Of a DNA stretch of 64,000 nt, positions 21,754 through 30,405 are shown in pieces. Position numbers and translations under genes: made by a program. The notes under the pieces were generated by a model, which saw only the letters and a list, made by a program, of their open reading frames with translations, was not told the origin of the DNA and made no database searches. Each line of letters starts with the position of its first letter. Position 1 is the first letter of the stretch. The DNA is from Streptomyces albofaciens JCM 4342 (lineage in GTDB: Bacteria > Actinomycetota > Actinomycetes > Streptomycetales > Streptomycetaceae): NCBI RefSeq assembly GCF_008634025.1, contig NZ_PDCM01000002.1:4319501-4383500 (forward strand), given 5' to 3'.

Positions 21754-24132
21754 TCACCCGGCGGGTGCAACGATGTCGATGGGAGTGGAGGACGAGGTAC
21801 TGCTGTTGACCGTGAAGGTCAGTTCCGCGGGGCCGGCAGGAGAGCTTTGAGCGGCCCTGACCGCGACCCACAGCTCGACGGTCTCTCCCGCAGTGACGTC
21901 CAGGCGGACTTTGTCGAAGGTGAGCGACTGCTGGTCATCGGAGAGGTTTCCGGTGTACTGGACTTCTCCGGACACCGGAGAATTGACCGTCAGCTGGTAG
22001 TCGGCGCCCGCCTCGGCGACGAAGGACAGTCCGCTCCCAGCCGGGAGGGCGACGGTGACCGCCATGTCGGCGTGGAGCGTCGAACTGCTGGTGTTGCGCA
22101 CCCTGACGCCCGGGTATCCGGGAGCCGGTTCGCCCTGTACGAGGGTGACGTCGGGCGGCCCGCCCGGCTCCACCACGAACACCGGCGCGGGTTCGACCTT
22201 CACGGGCGTGGAGGCGCACTCCTGGTCATCGAGGGAGAAGACCAGCGAGGTATACGCCGGGGCGGCGTCCGCCGCCGCGCTGACGCCCACCCACATGAGC
22301 GACTCCGCCCCGGGAGCGGGAAGGCGGGGATCGACGTTGGTGAAGGTGAGGCTCTGCCCATCGTCCGAAAGGGTTCCGGTGTAGACCGTGTTGGTGCCGG
22401 TTTGGAGGTCGTGAACGGTCAGCTGGTGGTCCGGGGCGCCGGGCTTGCCCCACAGCAGTTGAGTGTCCTGGGGCAACCGAACAGTGACGGTCAGCGGGGA
22501 CACCGGTCCGTCATCGACCTTGGTCAGCTTCACCCCGGGATAACGGACGGCTCCCGCCGGCTCCAGGAGATCCTCCGGCGGCCCACCGGGGCTGGCTGAG
22601 AACGGCGGGCCGACCACAGGCGTGCCGATGAGTACCGGCGTGGAATCCGATGCCTTGCCGCCGACAGTGAAGGTCAGGGCGGTATAGCCGGCGGCGGCCT
22701 CAGGGGCGGCGCTCACGCAGACGTACAGCACCTTCATCAGGCCCTCGGGGACGTCCAGGTTGACGCCCTTGAAGGTCAGGGTCAGCCCGTCCGGCGAGAG
22801 GGTTCCCGGATACACTCCGCCGTCCAGCACCGAGAGCTGGTAGTCCGGCTGGCCGGCGCTTCCCCATTGCAGCCCCTTGCCCGCAGGCAGTTCGACGGTC
22901 ACCTCCTGTTCGCCGAGCGGCGCCGCGCCGGTCTTCTCGACGACCACGCCGGGGTAGCCGACGGCCGCTCCGCCGGGTACCAGGCCCACATCTGGCGGCC
23001 CGCCCGGCTCCACCTCGTACTGGGTCGCACTGGCGATGGTGAGGAGGAACTCGGTTTGGGCGTTGCCCGATGCGGCGACCACTCGCACGGGGCCTGCTGC
23101 CTGTCCAGCCGTGAGCACCGGCGCGGTGGCATACCCGTTCACGTCAGCGACCACCTTCGCCTGGGTGGCGCCATTGAACGATGCTCCGCCGGACACCACA
23201 GTGAACGTCACCGCAGCCCGGGGCATCGGCTGCTCCTCCACGAAGGCCCGCGCCCTCAGGAGATTGGGGAAGTCCTGATCGGGGTCGGTCTGCTGCTGGT
23301 CACCTTCCGCCTTCTCCAACCGGTTCACCGGTGTGACCGTCCATTGCAGCACTACCTGCCCGGGCCTGCCGCTGTCTCCGACGCCCGCCTGGTAAAGGGG
23401 ATCGTTCTTTCCCGCCGCTCGGCTGCCCGAACCTGCAACCGTCTGCCCGTCCACACCGGGGCCGCCGACGAAACCAGAACCTCCCCCGCCGCCGCTGCAA
23501 TTGCTCCAGCTGGCCCAGTGCCCCGAACCCCCACCGGCATAGCCGCCACCGCCGCCAGCCGAATTCGTGCCGCCCCCGCCGCCGCCCATCCCCGCGATGG
23601 GCAGCCTGCCACCAGCCCACCCGCCACCCGCGTAGCCGGTACGCCCTCCCGCAGCTCTAGTGGCGCCTCCGCCCGCGCCGCCTGACGAGCCGGACGCCCC
23701 TTGGCCGGGGCGATGGCCCTGTCCCTGCGTCCCGCTCAGCCCTCCACCCGGCCCGCCCCTGTTCTGACCCTGCCCGCCACCTCCCCCGCCACCGGCAATC
23801 AGCAACGTCTGACTCTGTCGCATGCTGTAGAGGCCGCTCATGCCCCCGCCCCGGGGGCTATGAATGGTGGTGCCTCCTCCTCCGCCACCGAAGCCGAAGG
23901 TGTTCCCCACCACCACGGCCAGCTTCTCGCCGGGCTGCACGTTCACGGTCGCCGTGGTGTACCCACCGCCACCAGCTGATGCGGCCCCGCGAGCAGTACT
24001 GGCCCCTCCAGAACCCCAGCAGCTCACCTTGATCTGAATCACACCATCGGGCACCACCCAATGCTGCACGCTCCCCGTAGCGGTAAAACGCGCGGTGTTG
24101 GCGGTGGGTGTGACGGGGCTGGTATTGGTCAT
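21754..24132 (-). CDS. large glycine-rich protein with Ig-like and three tandem repeat domains
   Basis: 792 aa from ATG 24132. Residues about 15-265 are a glycine-rich domain beginning FTATGSVQHWVVPDGVIQIK, with GGGGGG runs. This is followed by a Big_1-like Ig domain (about 285-370: FPNLLRARAFVEEQPMPRAA, VTFTVVSGGASFNGAT). The rest is three repeats of about 140 residues, each starting PGGPP and containing YPGV, D.QLTV, GTLS.DG.SLTF and an S.STP end. There is no signal peptide or anchor. The architecture resembles adhesins, spore-surface proteins and phage receptor-binding proteins. Upstream of a glycosyltransferase on the same strand. Confidence 0.7.
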   Translation of the reverse strand: MTNTSPVTPTANTARFTATGSVQHWVVPDGVIQIKVSCWGSGGASTARGAASAGGGGYTTATVNVQPGEKLAVVVGNTFGFGGGGGGTTIHSPRGGGMSGLYSMRQSQTLLIAGGGGGGGQGQNRGGPGGGLSGTQGQGHRPGQGASGSSGGAGGGATRAAGGRTGYAGGGWAGGRLPIAGMGGGGGGTNSAGGGGGYAGGGSGHWASWSNCSGGGGGSGFVGGPGVDGQTVAGSGSRAAGKNDPLYQAGVGDSGRPGQVVLQWTVTPVNRLEKAEGDQQQTDPDQDFPNLLRARAFVEEQPMPRAAVTFTVVSGGASFNGATQAKVVADVNGYATAPVLTAGQAAGPVRVVAASGNAQTEFLLTIASATQYEVEPGGPPDVGLVPGGAAVGYPGVVVEKTGAAPLGEQEVTVELPAGKGLQWGSAGQPDYQLSVLDGGVYPGTLSPDGLTLTFKGVNLDVPEGLMKVLYVCVSAAPEAAAGYTALTFTVGGKASDSTPVLIGTPVVGPPFSASPGGPPEDLLEPAGAVRYPGVKLTKVDDGPVSPLTVTVRLPQDTQLLWGKPGAPDHQLTVHDLQTGTNTVYTGTLSDDGQSLTFTNVDPRLPAPGAESLMWVGVSAAADAAPAYTSLVFSLDDQECASTPVKVEPAPVFVVEPGGPPDVTLVQGEPAPGYPGVRVRNTSSSTLHADMAVTVALPAGSGLSFVAEAGADYQLTVNSPVSGEVQYTGNLSDDQQSLTFDKVRLDVTAGETVELWVAVRAAQSSPAGPAELTFTVNSSTSSSTPIDIVAPAG

Positions 24133-24721
24133 GTCTTAACCTCGGGTAGGCCGTTCGGACAAGACGACATGGAATATCCCTCCTGTATAGGAACTGGAAT
24201 AGGGACAGGTACGGTCATTGGAGAGCTCCGGACGCTGCGGAACTCTGATCAGTCGCCGTCCGCTTCACTGATTCGGTGGCCACTGCGAACAGAGCGCCAG
24301 AGCTCTGCTGAGCCGGTTGCTCCTCTGCTCGGGCCATGGCCGTACAGCCCGCCCTCATCGACGTGAATGCGTCGTTGTAGCTCCACGTCGGCTCCCACCG
24401 CGTAGGTGCGGGCGTACCGGTGTAGTTGAATTCGGTATAGAACGTGACCTGATTGCCGTACACCTTGTCGCCCTTCTAAGCCACCTTGGTAATCACTTCG
24501 GTCAATAGGTGTACCTACTATTCGGACGTCAGTACACGGAGGGGGGTGAAAATCAGCCCGTTCGGAGGTGTCGTCGCAGACTGCTATCGGGCGGCGCGCG
24601 GCACGCCGTGGCGTTCAAGCCCGGCATCGGTGCGGGCGACGGTTTCGGAGGGCTGGCATGAAACGCCCTCGATCGGGCGATGCGCGACGTTTGTCTGCAT
24701 ACGAGCACTATTTATTAGCGC
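24133..24721. other. mostly non-coding, divergent region
   Basis: Between the glycine-rich protein and the secreted HNH gene. It contains one poor open frame (24215-24463). A TAGGT-GT-ACCTA inverted repeat at about 24508-24519 could be an operator for the HNH gene. Base composition is lower in GC than the flanks. Nothing else recognised. Confidence 0.5.
24215..24463 (-). pseudogene. possible remnant of a small secreted protein
   Basis: An open frame from GTG 24463 gives YGNQVTFYTEFNYTGTP and RWEPTWSYNDAFTSMRAG, which reads like the core of a small extracellular beta-rich protein. The frame is closed upstream by a TAG at 24478, there is no RBS and no signal sequence, and the C-terminal part is low in conservation-like character. 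Best read as a 5'-truncated fragment; low confidence. Confidence 0.3.
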
Positions 24722-25390
24722 ATGCTCTCTACGCGTAGGTGGCTTCGCGCGGCCACTGCCCTGCTCGGCCTTGGGGCAGTCCTGGGGCCTGCCGCGGCTC
24801 CGGCCGGCGCCGCCATCGTTCCGGTCGACCGCCACCGTGGAATCCCTGAGCCTCCACCGGTCGAAGAGGTCCTCGCCCAGCTGGGCAAGCTGGCCGTCGA
24901 GGCGCCGCACTCGATGAGCGGCTACAGCCGGGCGAAATTCCCACACTGGATCAAGCAGTACGGCCAGTGCGACACCCGCGAAGTCGTGCTGTCGCGCGAC
25001 GGGCAGTCCGTCTCCCAGGACTCGCTGTGCCGGGCCGTCGCCGGAACCTGGCACAGCCCCTACGACGGCAAGATCCTCGGTTCCGCCTCGAAGGTGGACA
25101 TTGATCACATGGTCCCGCTCGCCAATGCCTGGAGATCAGGTGCCGACACGTGGACCACGGACAAGCGCAAACGCTTCGCCAACGACCTGAACAACCCACA
25201 GCTGATCGCGGTATCCGCTTCGTCGAACCGTTCCAAAGGCGACCAGAGCCCTGACCAGTGGTCCCCACCGAACACCGACTTCTGGTGCACGTACTCGCGG
25301 GCCTGGACGAACGTCAAATACGTGTACGGCGCGAGCGTCACCCAACCGGAGAAAGACAAGCTCACCACGATGCTGAACACGTGCGACTGA
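24722..25390 (+). CDS. secreted HNH-type nuclease (GmrSD/DUF1524-like)
   Basis: 222 aa. The N-terminus MLSTRRWLRAATALLG plus a hydrophobic stretch ending PAGAA is a Sec signal peptide (cleavage about residue 30). The catalytic region is VDIDHMVPLANAW (about 121-133, DH of the His-Me finger) with NDLNNPQLIAVSASSNRSKG downstream (the N residues). Four cysteines may form disulfides. Members of this group are extracellular DNases of actinobacteria that scavenge DNA or act on competitors. A small ORF overlaps its stop by one base (ATG at 25390), so the two are coupled. Confidence 0.85.
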   Translation: MLSTRRWLRAATALLGLGAVLGPAAAPAGAAIVPVDRHRGIPEPPPVEEVLAQLGKLAVEAPHSMSGYSRAKFPHWIKQYGQCDTREVVLSRDGQSVSQDSLCRAVAGTWHSPYDGKILGSASKVDIDHMVPLANAWRSGADTWTTDKRKRFANDLNNPQLIAVSASSNRSKGDQSPDQWSPPNTDFWCTYSRAWTNVKYVYGASVTQPEKDKLTTMLNTCD

Positions 25391-25668
25391 TGGACAAGAC
25401 GCCCCACCCCGCCCCGCTCCGCGACACCGTGATCGCAGGATCGGGCGGCGCTATGACGGTCGAAGTGGGCGTTATCACCGGCGAATTGACCATTGCCACC
25501 ACGGACCTACGCGATGGCACCGCCCGCGTCACCGTCCAGTACTCCGGCGCCAACGAGTGGTACGAACTTGAAGGAAGCCCCGCCCGCATCCCCACCACCG
25601 GGATCCACAACCTCCATGACGCCGTGCTGGCAGCAATCCGCGCCGGCGGCGCGGCACAGACTCCCTGA
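25390..25668 (+). CDS. small protein overlapping the HNH nuclease gene
   Basis: 92 aa; its ATG shares the A of the nuclease stop codon. It has no signal peptide. Predicted beta-rich core (AMTVEVGVITGELTIATTDL, ARVTVQYSGANEWYELEGSP) with a helical end. Similar small proteins occur singly in Streptomyces genomes. The coupling suggests a cytoplasmic partner, possibly an inhibitor of the nuclease, but no immunity family is recognised. Confidence 0.6.
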   Translation: MDKTPHPAPLRDTVIAGSGGAMTVEVGVITGELTIATTDLRDGTARVTVQYSGANEWYELEGSPARIPTTGIHNLHDAVLAAIRAGGAAQTP

Positions 25669-25669
25669 C

Positions 25670-25672
25670 TAA
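25670..25672 (+). repeat. target-site duplication (left), TAA
   Basis: TAA abuts the left end of the IS and recurs at 27186-27188. TNA targets fit some IS5-family groups. Confidence 0.6.
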
Positions 25673-25681
25673 CTGATCGTT

Positions 25682-26480
25682 TCAGAATGTCTTTCCTAGT
25701 CGTCGGAGGCAGACGATGCCGCAGGCGAGTCCCAAGGGGTCCAGGTGGAGGTCGGCGTGTCGCTCGTAGCGGGTGCGGAGTCGTGGAACTGGTGGAGCCA
25801 GGCGAAGGCGCGCTCGACACCCCAGCGCACTTTGCCTAGTCCGGACCCGTGTGCGGTGCCGCAGCGGGCGATCAGCGGCCTGATGCCTCGCTTCCACAGC
25901 AGGCGGCGGTACTTGTCGAAGCCGTAGCCCCGGTCGGCGTACAGGCGTCGGGGCCTGTGACGGGGCCGTCCTGGCAGGCCCGGGATCGGTGGGACCGCGT
26001 CCAGCAGCGGCAGGAACTGGGTGACGTCGTGGCGGTTCCCGCCGGTGAGGGGCACGGCGAGTGGGGTTCCAAAGCGGTCGACGATCAGATGATGCTTGGA
26101 GCCGGGGCGGGCGCGGTCGACGAGTGAGGGGCCGACGTGATCCCCCCTTTGAGGGCTCGGACATGGCAGCCGTCTATGGCGCAGTCGTCCAGGTCCAGAA
26201 GGTCAGAACGACGCAGTTCGGCGGCGTGCAGACGGGACCAGACACCGGCCGCGGTCCAGTCCCGCAGTCGGCGCCAGGCTGTGACACCAGAGCAGCCCAC
26301 GGCTGCCGCGGCGACGTCGCGCCAGGCGACGCCGGTTCGCAGTACGTACATGATCCCAGCGAGAGCCGTCCGGCCTGGAACAGGCAGTCACCCGGGGTAG
26401 GGGCGGTGCCGTTCGGAAGCGGGCGGCAGCAATGTGGCCACCCGGTCCCACAGGTCGTCAGGAACAAGATCAGCATGCAC
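25682..26480 (-). pseudogene. IS5-family transposase (degenerate)
   Basis: From GTG 26480 the product begins HADLVPDDLWDRVATLLPP, is stopped by TGA at 26390-26388 (expected Arg), and resumes LPVPGRTALAGIMYVLRTG. It then reads DLDDCAIDGCHVRALKG (first catalytic Asp). At a run of six Gs just after that, the frame shifts by -1 into DHVGPSLVDRARPGSKHHLI, YADRGYGFDKYRRLLWKRG (second Asp) and GKVRWGVERAFAWLHQF (catalytic Glu). A missing base after QF moves the end RLRTRYERHADLHLDP into another frame. The G-run shift may be programmed, as in several IS5 groups. The stop and the deletion are mutations. Confidence 0.8.
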
Positions 26481-26606
26481 CCGGACACACTGCCGACCGA
26501 GATCAGCGAGGGCAAGACCTGTGGTCGTCTCACCGACCGCAGCCGGAAAATCCCAGCCGTCCGAGTGGCAGCCGAACCTGGCCTCAGGTGTTGCGGAGCC
26601 GTGGGT

Positions 26607-26990
26607 TCAGTCGCCGATGGCGGCCTTGTAGCCTGCGGCGTCGAGAAGCTGGTCGAGTTCGGCCTTGTCCGACGGCTTGAGCTTGAAAATCCAGGACTCA
26701 TAAGGCTCCCCATTGAGGAGCTCCGGGCTGTTGGACAGTTCGTCGTTCACGGCGACTACCTCGCCGCCGATCGGTGCATAGAAGTCCGACGCCGCCTTCA
26801 CCGACTCGACAACACCAGCAGCATCGCCGGCCGCGAAGACCTTGCCAACCTCCGCCAGCTCGACGAACACCACATCGCCGAGCGCCTGCTGGGCGTGGTC
26901 ACTGATCCCGACCGTCACCGTGCCGTCTGCTTCCAGGCGCGCCCACTCGTGTGACTCGGCAAAGCGCAGATCAGAAGGGACGTTCGACAT
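26607..26990 (-). CDS. gcvH: glycine cleavage system H protein, passenger of the IS
   Basis: 127 aa, full length, from ATG 26990 (GGAG five bases upstream). GcvH carries the aminomethyl group on a lipoyl arm between the P, T and L proteins of glycine cleavage. The lipoyl-lysine motif is [12 protein letters not shown] (Lys 65), preceded by [20 protein letters not shown]. This motif and the [11 protein letters not shown] end are the proteobacterial (Pseudomonas/E. coli) type; Streptomyces GcvH typically has ESTKSVSD. No gcvP, gcvT or lipoate gene is nearby. It lies inside the terminal repeats, 126 bases upstream of the transposase start, on the same strand. Open and apparently intact, in contrast to the transposase. 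Confidence 0.9.
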   Translation of the reverse strand: MSNVPSDLRFAESHEWARLEADGTVTVGISDHAQQALGDVVFVELAEVGKVFAAGDAAGVVESVKAASDFYAPIGGEVVAVNDELSNSPELLNGEPYESWIFKLKPSDKAELDQLLDAAGYKAAIGD

Positions 26991-27185
26991 GCTCGCTCCA
27001 CTGAAGTCGGCGTTGGTCAGAGGGGACCAGCATGCCGGAGATCGCGGAGAAACGGCCGGACTTCCGCAATTCAGCCCACAAGCGGTCGACAACACTTAAC
27101 ACGCCGTTGGCCACCACGCAGCGGTACCAGCAGCAAAGTCATCAGCCTCCTCAGACGACTCCGAACGACATTCTGAAACGATCAG

Positions 27186-27188
27186 TAA
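27186..27188 (+). repeat. target-site duplication (right), TAA
   Basis: Matches 25670-25672 on the other side of the IS. Confidence 0.6.
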
Positions 27189-27197
27189 GGAGCCATT

Positions 27198-27400
27198 TCA
27201 TCGGGTGATGCGCCGGTAGCAGCTGATGGCGGTGGAGGCGAGGAAGTGCTCGGGGTTTCGTTCGTAGTGGCAGTGCAGCCGTCGGGTTCCGGACAGCCAG
27301 CCGATGGTGCGCTCGACCACCTACCGGTGCCTGCCCAGCCGTTGAAAGGGGGCGTTGCTTGCGTGCCAGGCGGTGCCGGATGCCGCGTGAGGCCAGCCAG
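27198..27400 (-). pseudogene. 3' fragment of another IS5-type transposase
   Basis: On the minus strand reads FQRLGRHR, then a stop where Trp is expected, then VVERTIGWLSGTRRLHCHYE and a FLASTAISCYRRITR end. This is the C-terminal third of an IS5-type DDE transposase, without its 5' part. The gcvH-bearing IS sits immediately beyond its 3' end, so the area is an insertion hotspot. Confidence 0.7.
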
Positions 27401-27421
27401 ACGTCGATGCCCGAAAGCCGT

Positions 27422-27457
27422 GAGGGCTTCCCCTGCGTTCGAGCGAGGGAAGCCCTC
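27422..27457 (-). terminator. 11-bp stem-loop after the lysis genes
   Basis: GAGGGCTTCCC/GGGAAGCCCTC perfect arms lie just after the stop of the holin-like gene (27467). Marks the end of the phage late operon. Confidence 0.7.
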
Positions 27458-27466
27458 CGGTTCCGG

Positions 27467-27697
27467 TTACACGTTGCCTACAGGTGAGCCCGTTGTTCCG
27501 GCGCGCAGCGCCTTGGTGGTCTTGGCGTCCTCAATCCGCTGGACCGCCTCGCCCGTACCGAGGATGGCGGCGGATAGGGCGAGGATCAGTTCGGTCGGCA
27601 GGTCGGGCACGTAGTAGGCGACCAGGGCGAGGGCGGCTGTGGCGATGGCGTACAGCCGGGTGCTGTGGGTGTGGATGAAGGTGAGCAAAGGGTTCAG
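27467..27697 (-). CDS. holin-like small membrane protein
   Basis: 76 aa. The start is uncertain: CTG 27697 forms a CTGA overlap with the endolysin stop, and TTG 27688 is the next choice. The middle has two hydrophobic segments (LYAIATAALALVAYYV and ELILALSAAILGTGEAV) separated by PDLPT, then a charged C-terminal tail. Size, position after the endolysin and this topology fit an actinophage holin, which permeabilises the membrane to time lysis. Confidence 0.65.
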   Translation of the reverse strand: MNPLLTFIHTHSTRLYAIATAALALVAYYVPDLPTELILALSAAILGTGEAVQRIEDAKTTKALRAGTTGSPVGNV

Positions 27698-28767
27698 TTT
27701 CCGTAGGCGAGTCGGTGGAGCAGGTCCCAGCCGCGGCGGCCGATGGCCGGGTCGTCGGGGTGGCCGGTGGTGGACAGGTTGTGCTTGCGGTTGAAGCCGG
27801 CGACGGCTTTCTGGGTCTGCGGCCCGTAGTTGTCCGAGATCGGCACCGAGGGGTCGAGCCAGCCGGTGTCCTTCAGTGCCTGCTGCAGGCCGCGTGCGGA
27901 CGGCGAGCTGTGGTTCGGCGCCAGGCCGGCCGGGAACGGCGGCGGGCTGTACGAGCCACCGCCGCCGGAGGGCGCGCCGGTGCCGGGGAGCTTCAGCTGT
28001 TGGCCGGGCCTGATCACGTACGGGGCCGAGATACCGTTCGCCTGCGCGATGGCCTTCCAGTTGATCTTCAGCTTGGCGCCGATGCCCGACAGGGTCTCGC
28101 CCGGCTGCACCGTGTACGTCGAAGCCGTCGCCCCGCCGGTACTGGAGCCGCCACCGGTCGGCCGCCCCTTGAGACGCGCCGCGATCCGCGAGCGCAGGTC
28201 GCCCATGCCGAAGCCCTTCGGGTCGACCTTGCCGGGCTGCCACTCCCGGTGGCCGATCACCGACCCGGCACCCCAGCCGTGCACCCGGCACACCGCGGTC
28301 GCCGCCCGCTCGATCGCCTCCAACTGCACGTCCGGCCACGGATCCGAGCCGTCACCCAAGTTTTCGCACTCGAAGCCGTAAAAATGCGTGTTGCCGTCGG
28401 TATCGGCCTGGTCGGCCGCGGGCAGCGTCCGTTCAGCGATCACGGCACGCAGCACGTCACCGTCCCCGCGGCCCGCATGGTTCGCGCGGCCGTTACCGAT
28501 CAGGTAGACCGTGCCGTCCTTCGCGATCACCCCGTGACACAGCGGCCCCGGAAGTCCCGCGTAACCGTTCTCGCAAATGCTGACCGTGTTGCTGGTACCG
28601 GACGTAACGGTGTGGTGGATCACCACCCCGTTCACCGGACCCCACGGCCCCTTCCCGTTGCGGTTGTGCGTCCGCCAACCCGGACGCTCCACCACCTTCA
28701 CACCCTCTGCCCGCAGGGCAGTCACCAAACGGTCAGGGCTCATCGGTGTCGCCAACTCGGCGCTCAC
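27694..28767 (-). CDS. endolysin: N-acetylmuramoyl-L-alanine amidase with LysM and PG-binding domains
   Basis: 357 aa from GTG 28767 (GGGGAGATA upstream). Amidase_2 domain (about 35-185): NGVVIHHTVT (zinc His), CHGVIAKDGTVYLIGNGRAN, HFYGFECENLG and SVIGHREWQPGKVDPKG (second His and catalytic Lys). A Gly/Ser linker leads to a LysM (YTVQPGETLSGIGAKLKI to VIRPGQQLKLP, about 212-256). A C-terminal peptidoglycan-binding fold follows (SARGLQQALKDTGWLDP to TQKAVAGFNRKHNL). It cleaves the amide between muramic acid and L-Ala during lysis. Followed by a coupled holin-like gene. Confidence 0.92.
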   Translation of the reverse strand: MSAELATPMSPDRLVTALRAEGVKVVERPGWRTHNRNGKGPWGPVNGVVIHHTVTSGTSNTVSICENGYAGLPGPLCHGVIAKDGTVYLIGNGRANHAGRGDGDVLRAVIAERTLPAADQADTDGNTHFYGFECENLGDGSDPWPDVQLEAIERAATAVCRVHGWGAGSVIGHREWQPGKVDPKGFGMGDLRSRIAARLKGRPTGGGSSTGGATASTYTVQPGETLSGIGAKLKINWKAIAQANGISAPYVIRPGQQLKLPGTGAPSGGGGSYSPPPFPAGLAPNHSSPSARGLQQALKDTGWLDPSVPISDNYGPQTQKAVAGFNRKHNLSTTGHPDDPAIGRRGWDLLHRLAYGN

Positions 28768-28803
28768 TATCTCCCCGCGCCCGAAAACTCACCCCTCGAC
28801 CGG

Positions 28804-29163
28804 CTACGACGCCGACCCGTGCGACGCCAGCCAGAGCTGCAACGTCATCACCAAAAGCGGAGAGACAAACGAACTGATCACCAGGCGACGGGTCGCAGCC
28901 GCCTGCGCCTGATCTTCGCGACGCTGCTGCGCACCGCGCTCGACCACCTGCTCGTGTTCGCTCCGCAGGGCTGTCAGGCCGGCTTCGACCTGGCCGATGC
29001 GCTGCTCGACCACCCGCTGATCCGCCCGGTACACGTCCTCGGTGACCACGTGATCGAGGCGGGCGGCGAGCTGGGCGAGGTCACCGCGCAGGTCCTCACG
29101 CAACTGCGAGACGGCACGGTGCAGCTCCCACAGCGTGGGCTCGGCACCCGGCGGCACAGACAC
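28804..29163 (-). CDS. XhlA-like coiled-coil membrane protein
   Basis: 119 aa from GTG 29163 (GGGAG eight bases upstream). Residues about 12-90 are a long coiled coil (LHRAVSQLREDLRGDLAQLA, YRADQRVVEQRIGQVEAGL). A C-terminal hydrophobic helix follows (VISSFVSPLLVMTLQLWLA). This is the layout of haemolysin XhlA-type proteins that assist holins. Placed directly upstream of the endolysin, supporting a lysis role. The IS630 insertion lies just upstream. Confidence 0.65.
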   Translation of the reverse strand: MSVPPGAEPTLWELHRAVSQLREDLRGDLAQLAARLDHVVTEDVYRADQRVVEQRIGQVEAGLTALRSEHEQVVERGAQQRREDQAQAAATRRLVISSFVSPLLVMTLQLWLASHGSAS

Positions 29164-29256
29164 CGCAATCACTCCCGGCAACCCCACGCCTGATCACGAT
29201 CGTACGGTGCCCAACGCGGGTACGGGCGCGACGAGAACCATCCCGAAGTGACGCTA

Positions 29257-30403
29257 CTGAGGTTGTCCGGGTGTTGTCGTAAGGGCTGACTTCTGGTGAT
29301 CGTCGCAGTAGGCCGAAGTCATGAGGTATCCGCAAGGCGGTGGCCTGACGGCTGAGCGGCGGGCGTTTCGCGAGCGCATCCGGATGGATGCGGCCGCGAT
29401 GTTCGCCGCCGGGCAGGCCAGTGATGTGATCGCGAAGCGGCTGCGGGTCAGCGTCCGCTCGGTACAGCGGTGGCGCCGGATCTGGCAGGACACGGGGCGG
29501 CAGGGCTTGCGCTCGCAAGGGCCGGCAGCCCGGCCAGCACTGAGCGAAGCCTTGTTCTCGGTGCTGGAGCAGGAACTGGCCAAGGGGCCGGTGGCGCATG
29601 GCTGGCCGGACCAGACCTGGACCCTGGCACGGATCCGCACGCTCATCGGACGCCGGTTCCACAAGAGCTTCACCCTCTCGGGTATCGCGAAGATGCTGCG
29701 GCGGCACGGCTGGTCCCATCAGGTGCCGGCCCGGCGGGCGCTGGAGCGCGATGAGGAGGCGGTGGCCGGCTGGGTGAAGGACACGTGGCCCACGGTGGAA
29801 GCGGTGCGGCGGCGCTCGGGGCCTGGCTGTGCTTCGAGGATGAGGCCGGCTTCTCGGTGACGCCGCCCATCCGCCGCACCTGGGCCCAGCGCGGCCACAC
29901 GCCGCTCATCCGGGTCCGGGGACGTTCCCAGCGCCGCTTTTCGATCGCCGCTTTGGCCTGCTACCGCCCCGGCCGACGCTCCCGCCTGATCTATAGGCCC
30001 AAGCGGCACGGCAACGTCAAGGAGGCCAGGCGCCGCAGCTTCACCTGGAGCGATTACCGTGACCTGCTCATCGCAGCCCACCAGCAGCTGGGCGGCCCGA
30101 TCGCCGTCGTCTGGGACAACCTGAACGTGCACAAGGACGCCCGACTGCGGGCTTTCATCGACAGCCGAGACTGGATCACCGTTCACTACCTGCCGCCCTA
30201 CGCTCCCGACCTCAACCCCGTCGAAGGCATCTGGTCCCTTCTGCGTCGCAGATGCCAGGCCAATGCCGCCTTCACCGATCCCGACGACCTCATGCAGGCC
30301 CTCCGCCGCGGCCTGCGCCAGCTCCAGCACCGCAGCGACGTCATCGACAGCTGCCTCGCCGCAACAGGACTGCCTTTAACGACAACACCCGGACAACCTC
30401 AGT
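29257..30403 (+). mobile_element. IS630-family insertion sequence
   Basis: Perfect terminal inverted repeats (CTGAGGTTGTCCGGGTGTTG at 29257-29276 and complement at 30384-30403) are flanked on both sides by TA, the IS630 target duplication. It contains one transposase in two frames. It is inserted between the XhlA-like gene and the small membrane gene at 30665, opposite to the phage late genes. Both neighbours appear intact. Confidence 0.92.
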
Positions 30404-30405
30404 AA
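29321..30405 (+). CDS. IS630-family transposase (two frames, -1 shift)
   Basis: The first frame (29321-29860) gives the N-terminal HTH (SDVIAKRLRVSVRSVQRWRR) and a winged-helix half ending KDTWPTVEAVRRR. The second, in the -1 frame (from about 29805 to 30405), gives the DDE catalytic domain: AWLCFEDEAGFS (Asp), AVVWDNLNVHKD (Asp) and LNPVEGIWSLLRRR (Glu). The shift occurs in the CGGCGGCG region around 29800. Several IS630 elements make their transposase by programmed frameshifting. All three catalytic residues are present and the ends are perfect, so the element could be active. Confidence 0.88.

Larger units (their letters stand above)
25673..27185 (-). mobile_element. IS5-family element carrying a gcvH passenger gene
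   Basis: Perfect terminal inverted repeats (CTGATCGTTTCAGAATGTC at 25673-25691 and its complement at 27167-27185) continue as imperfect repeats for about 30 more bases. They bound a 1513-bp element with TAA direct repeats outside. Inside, on the same strand, are a full gcvH (26607-26990) and a degenerate IS5-type transposase gene (25682-26480). No second copy of the terminal repeat exists between the two genes, so gcvH lies within the element. The usual IS5 length is 0.8-1.3 kb, and the excess here matches gcvH. The transposase is broken, so this copy is immobile unless helped in trans. Confidence 0.8.

Noticed and set aside
27467..28339. A 290-codon frame across the endolysin C-terminus and the holin
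   Set aside because: Only the last 76 codons have the hydrophobic pattern of a holin; the rest is a shadow of the endolysin gene.
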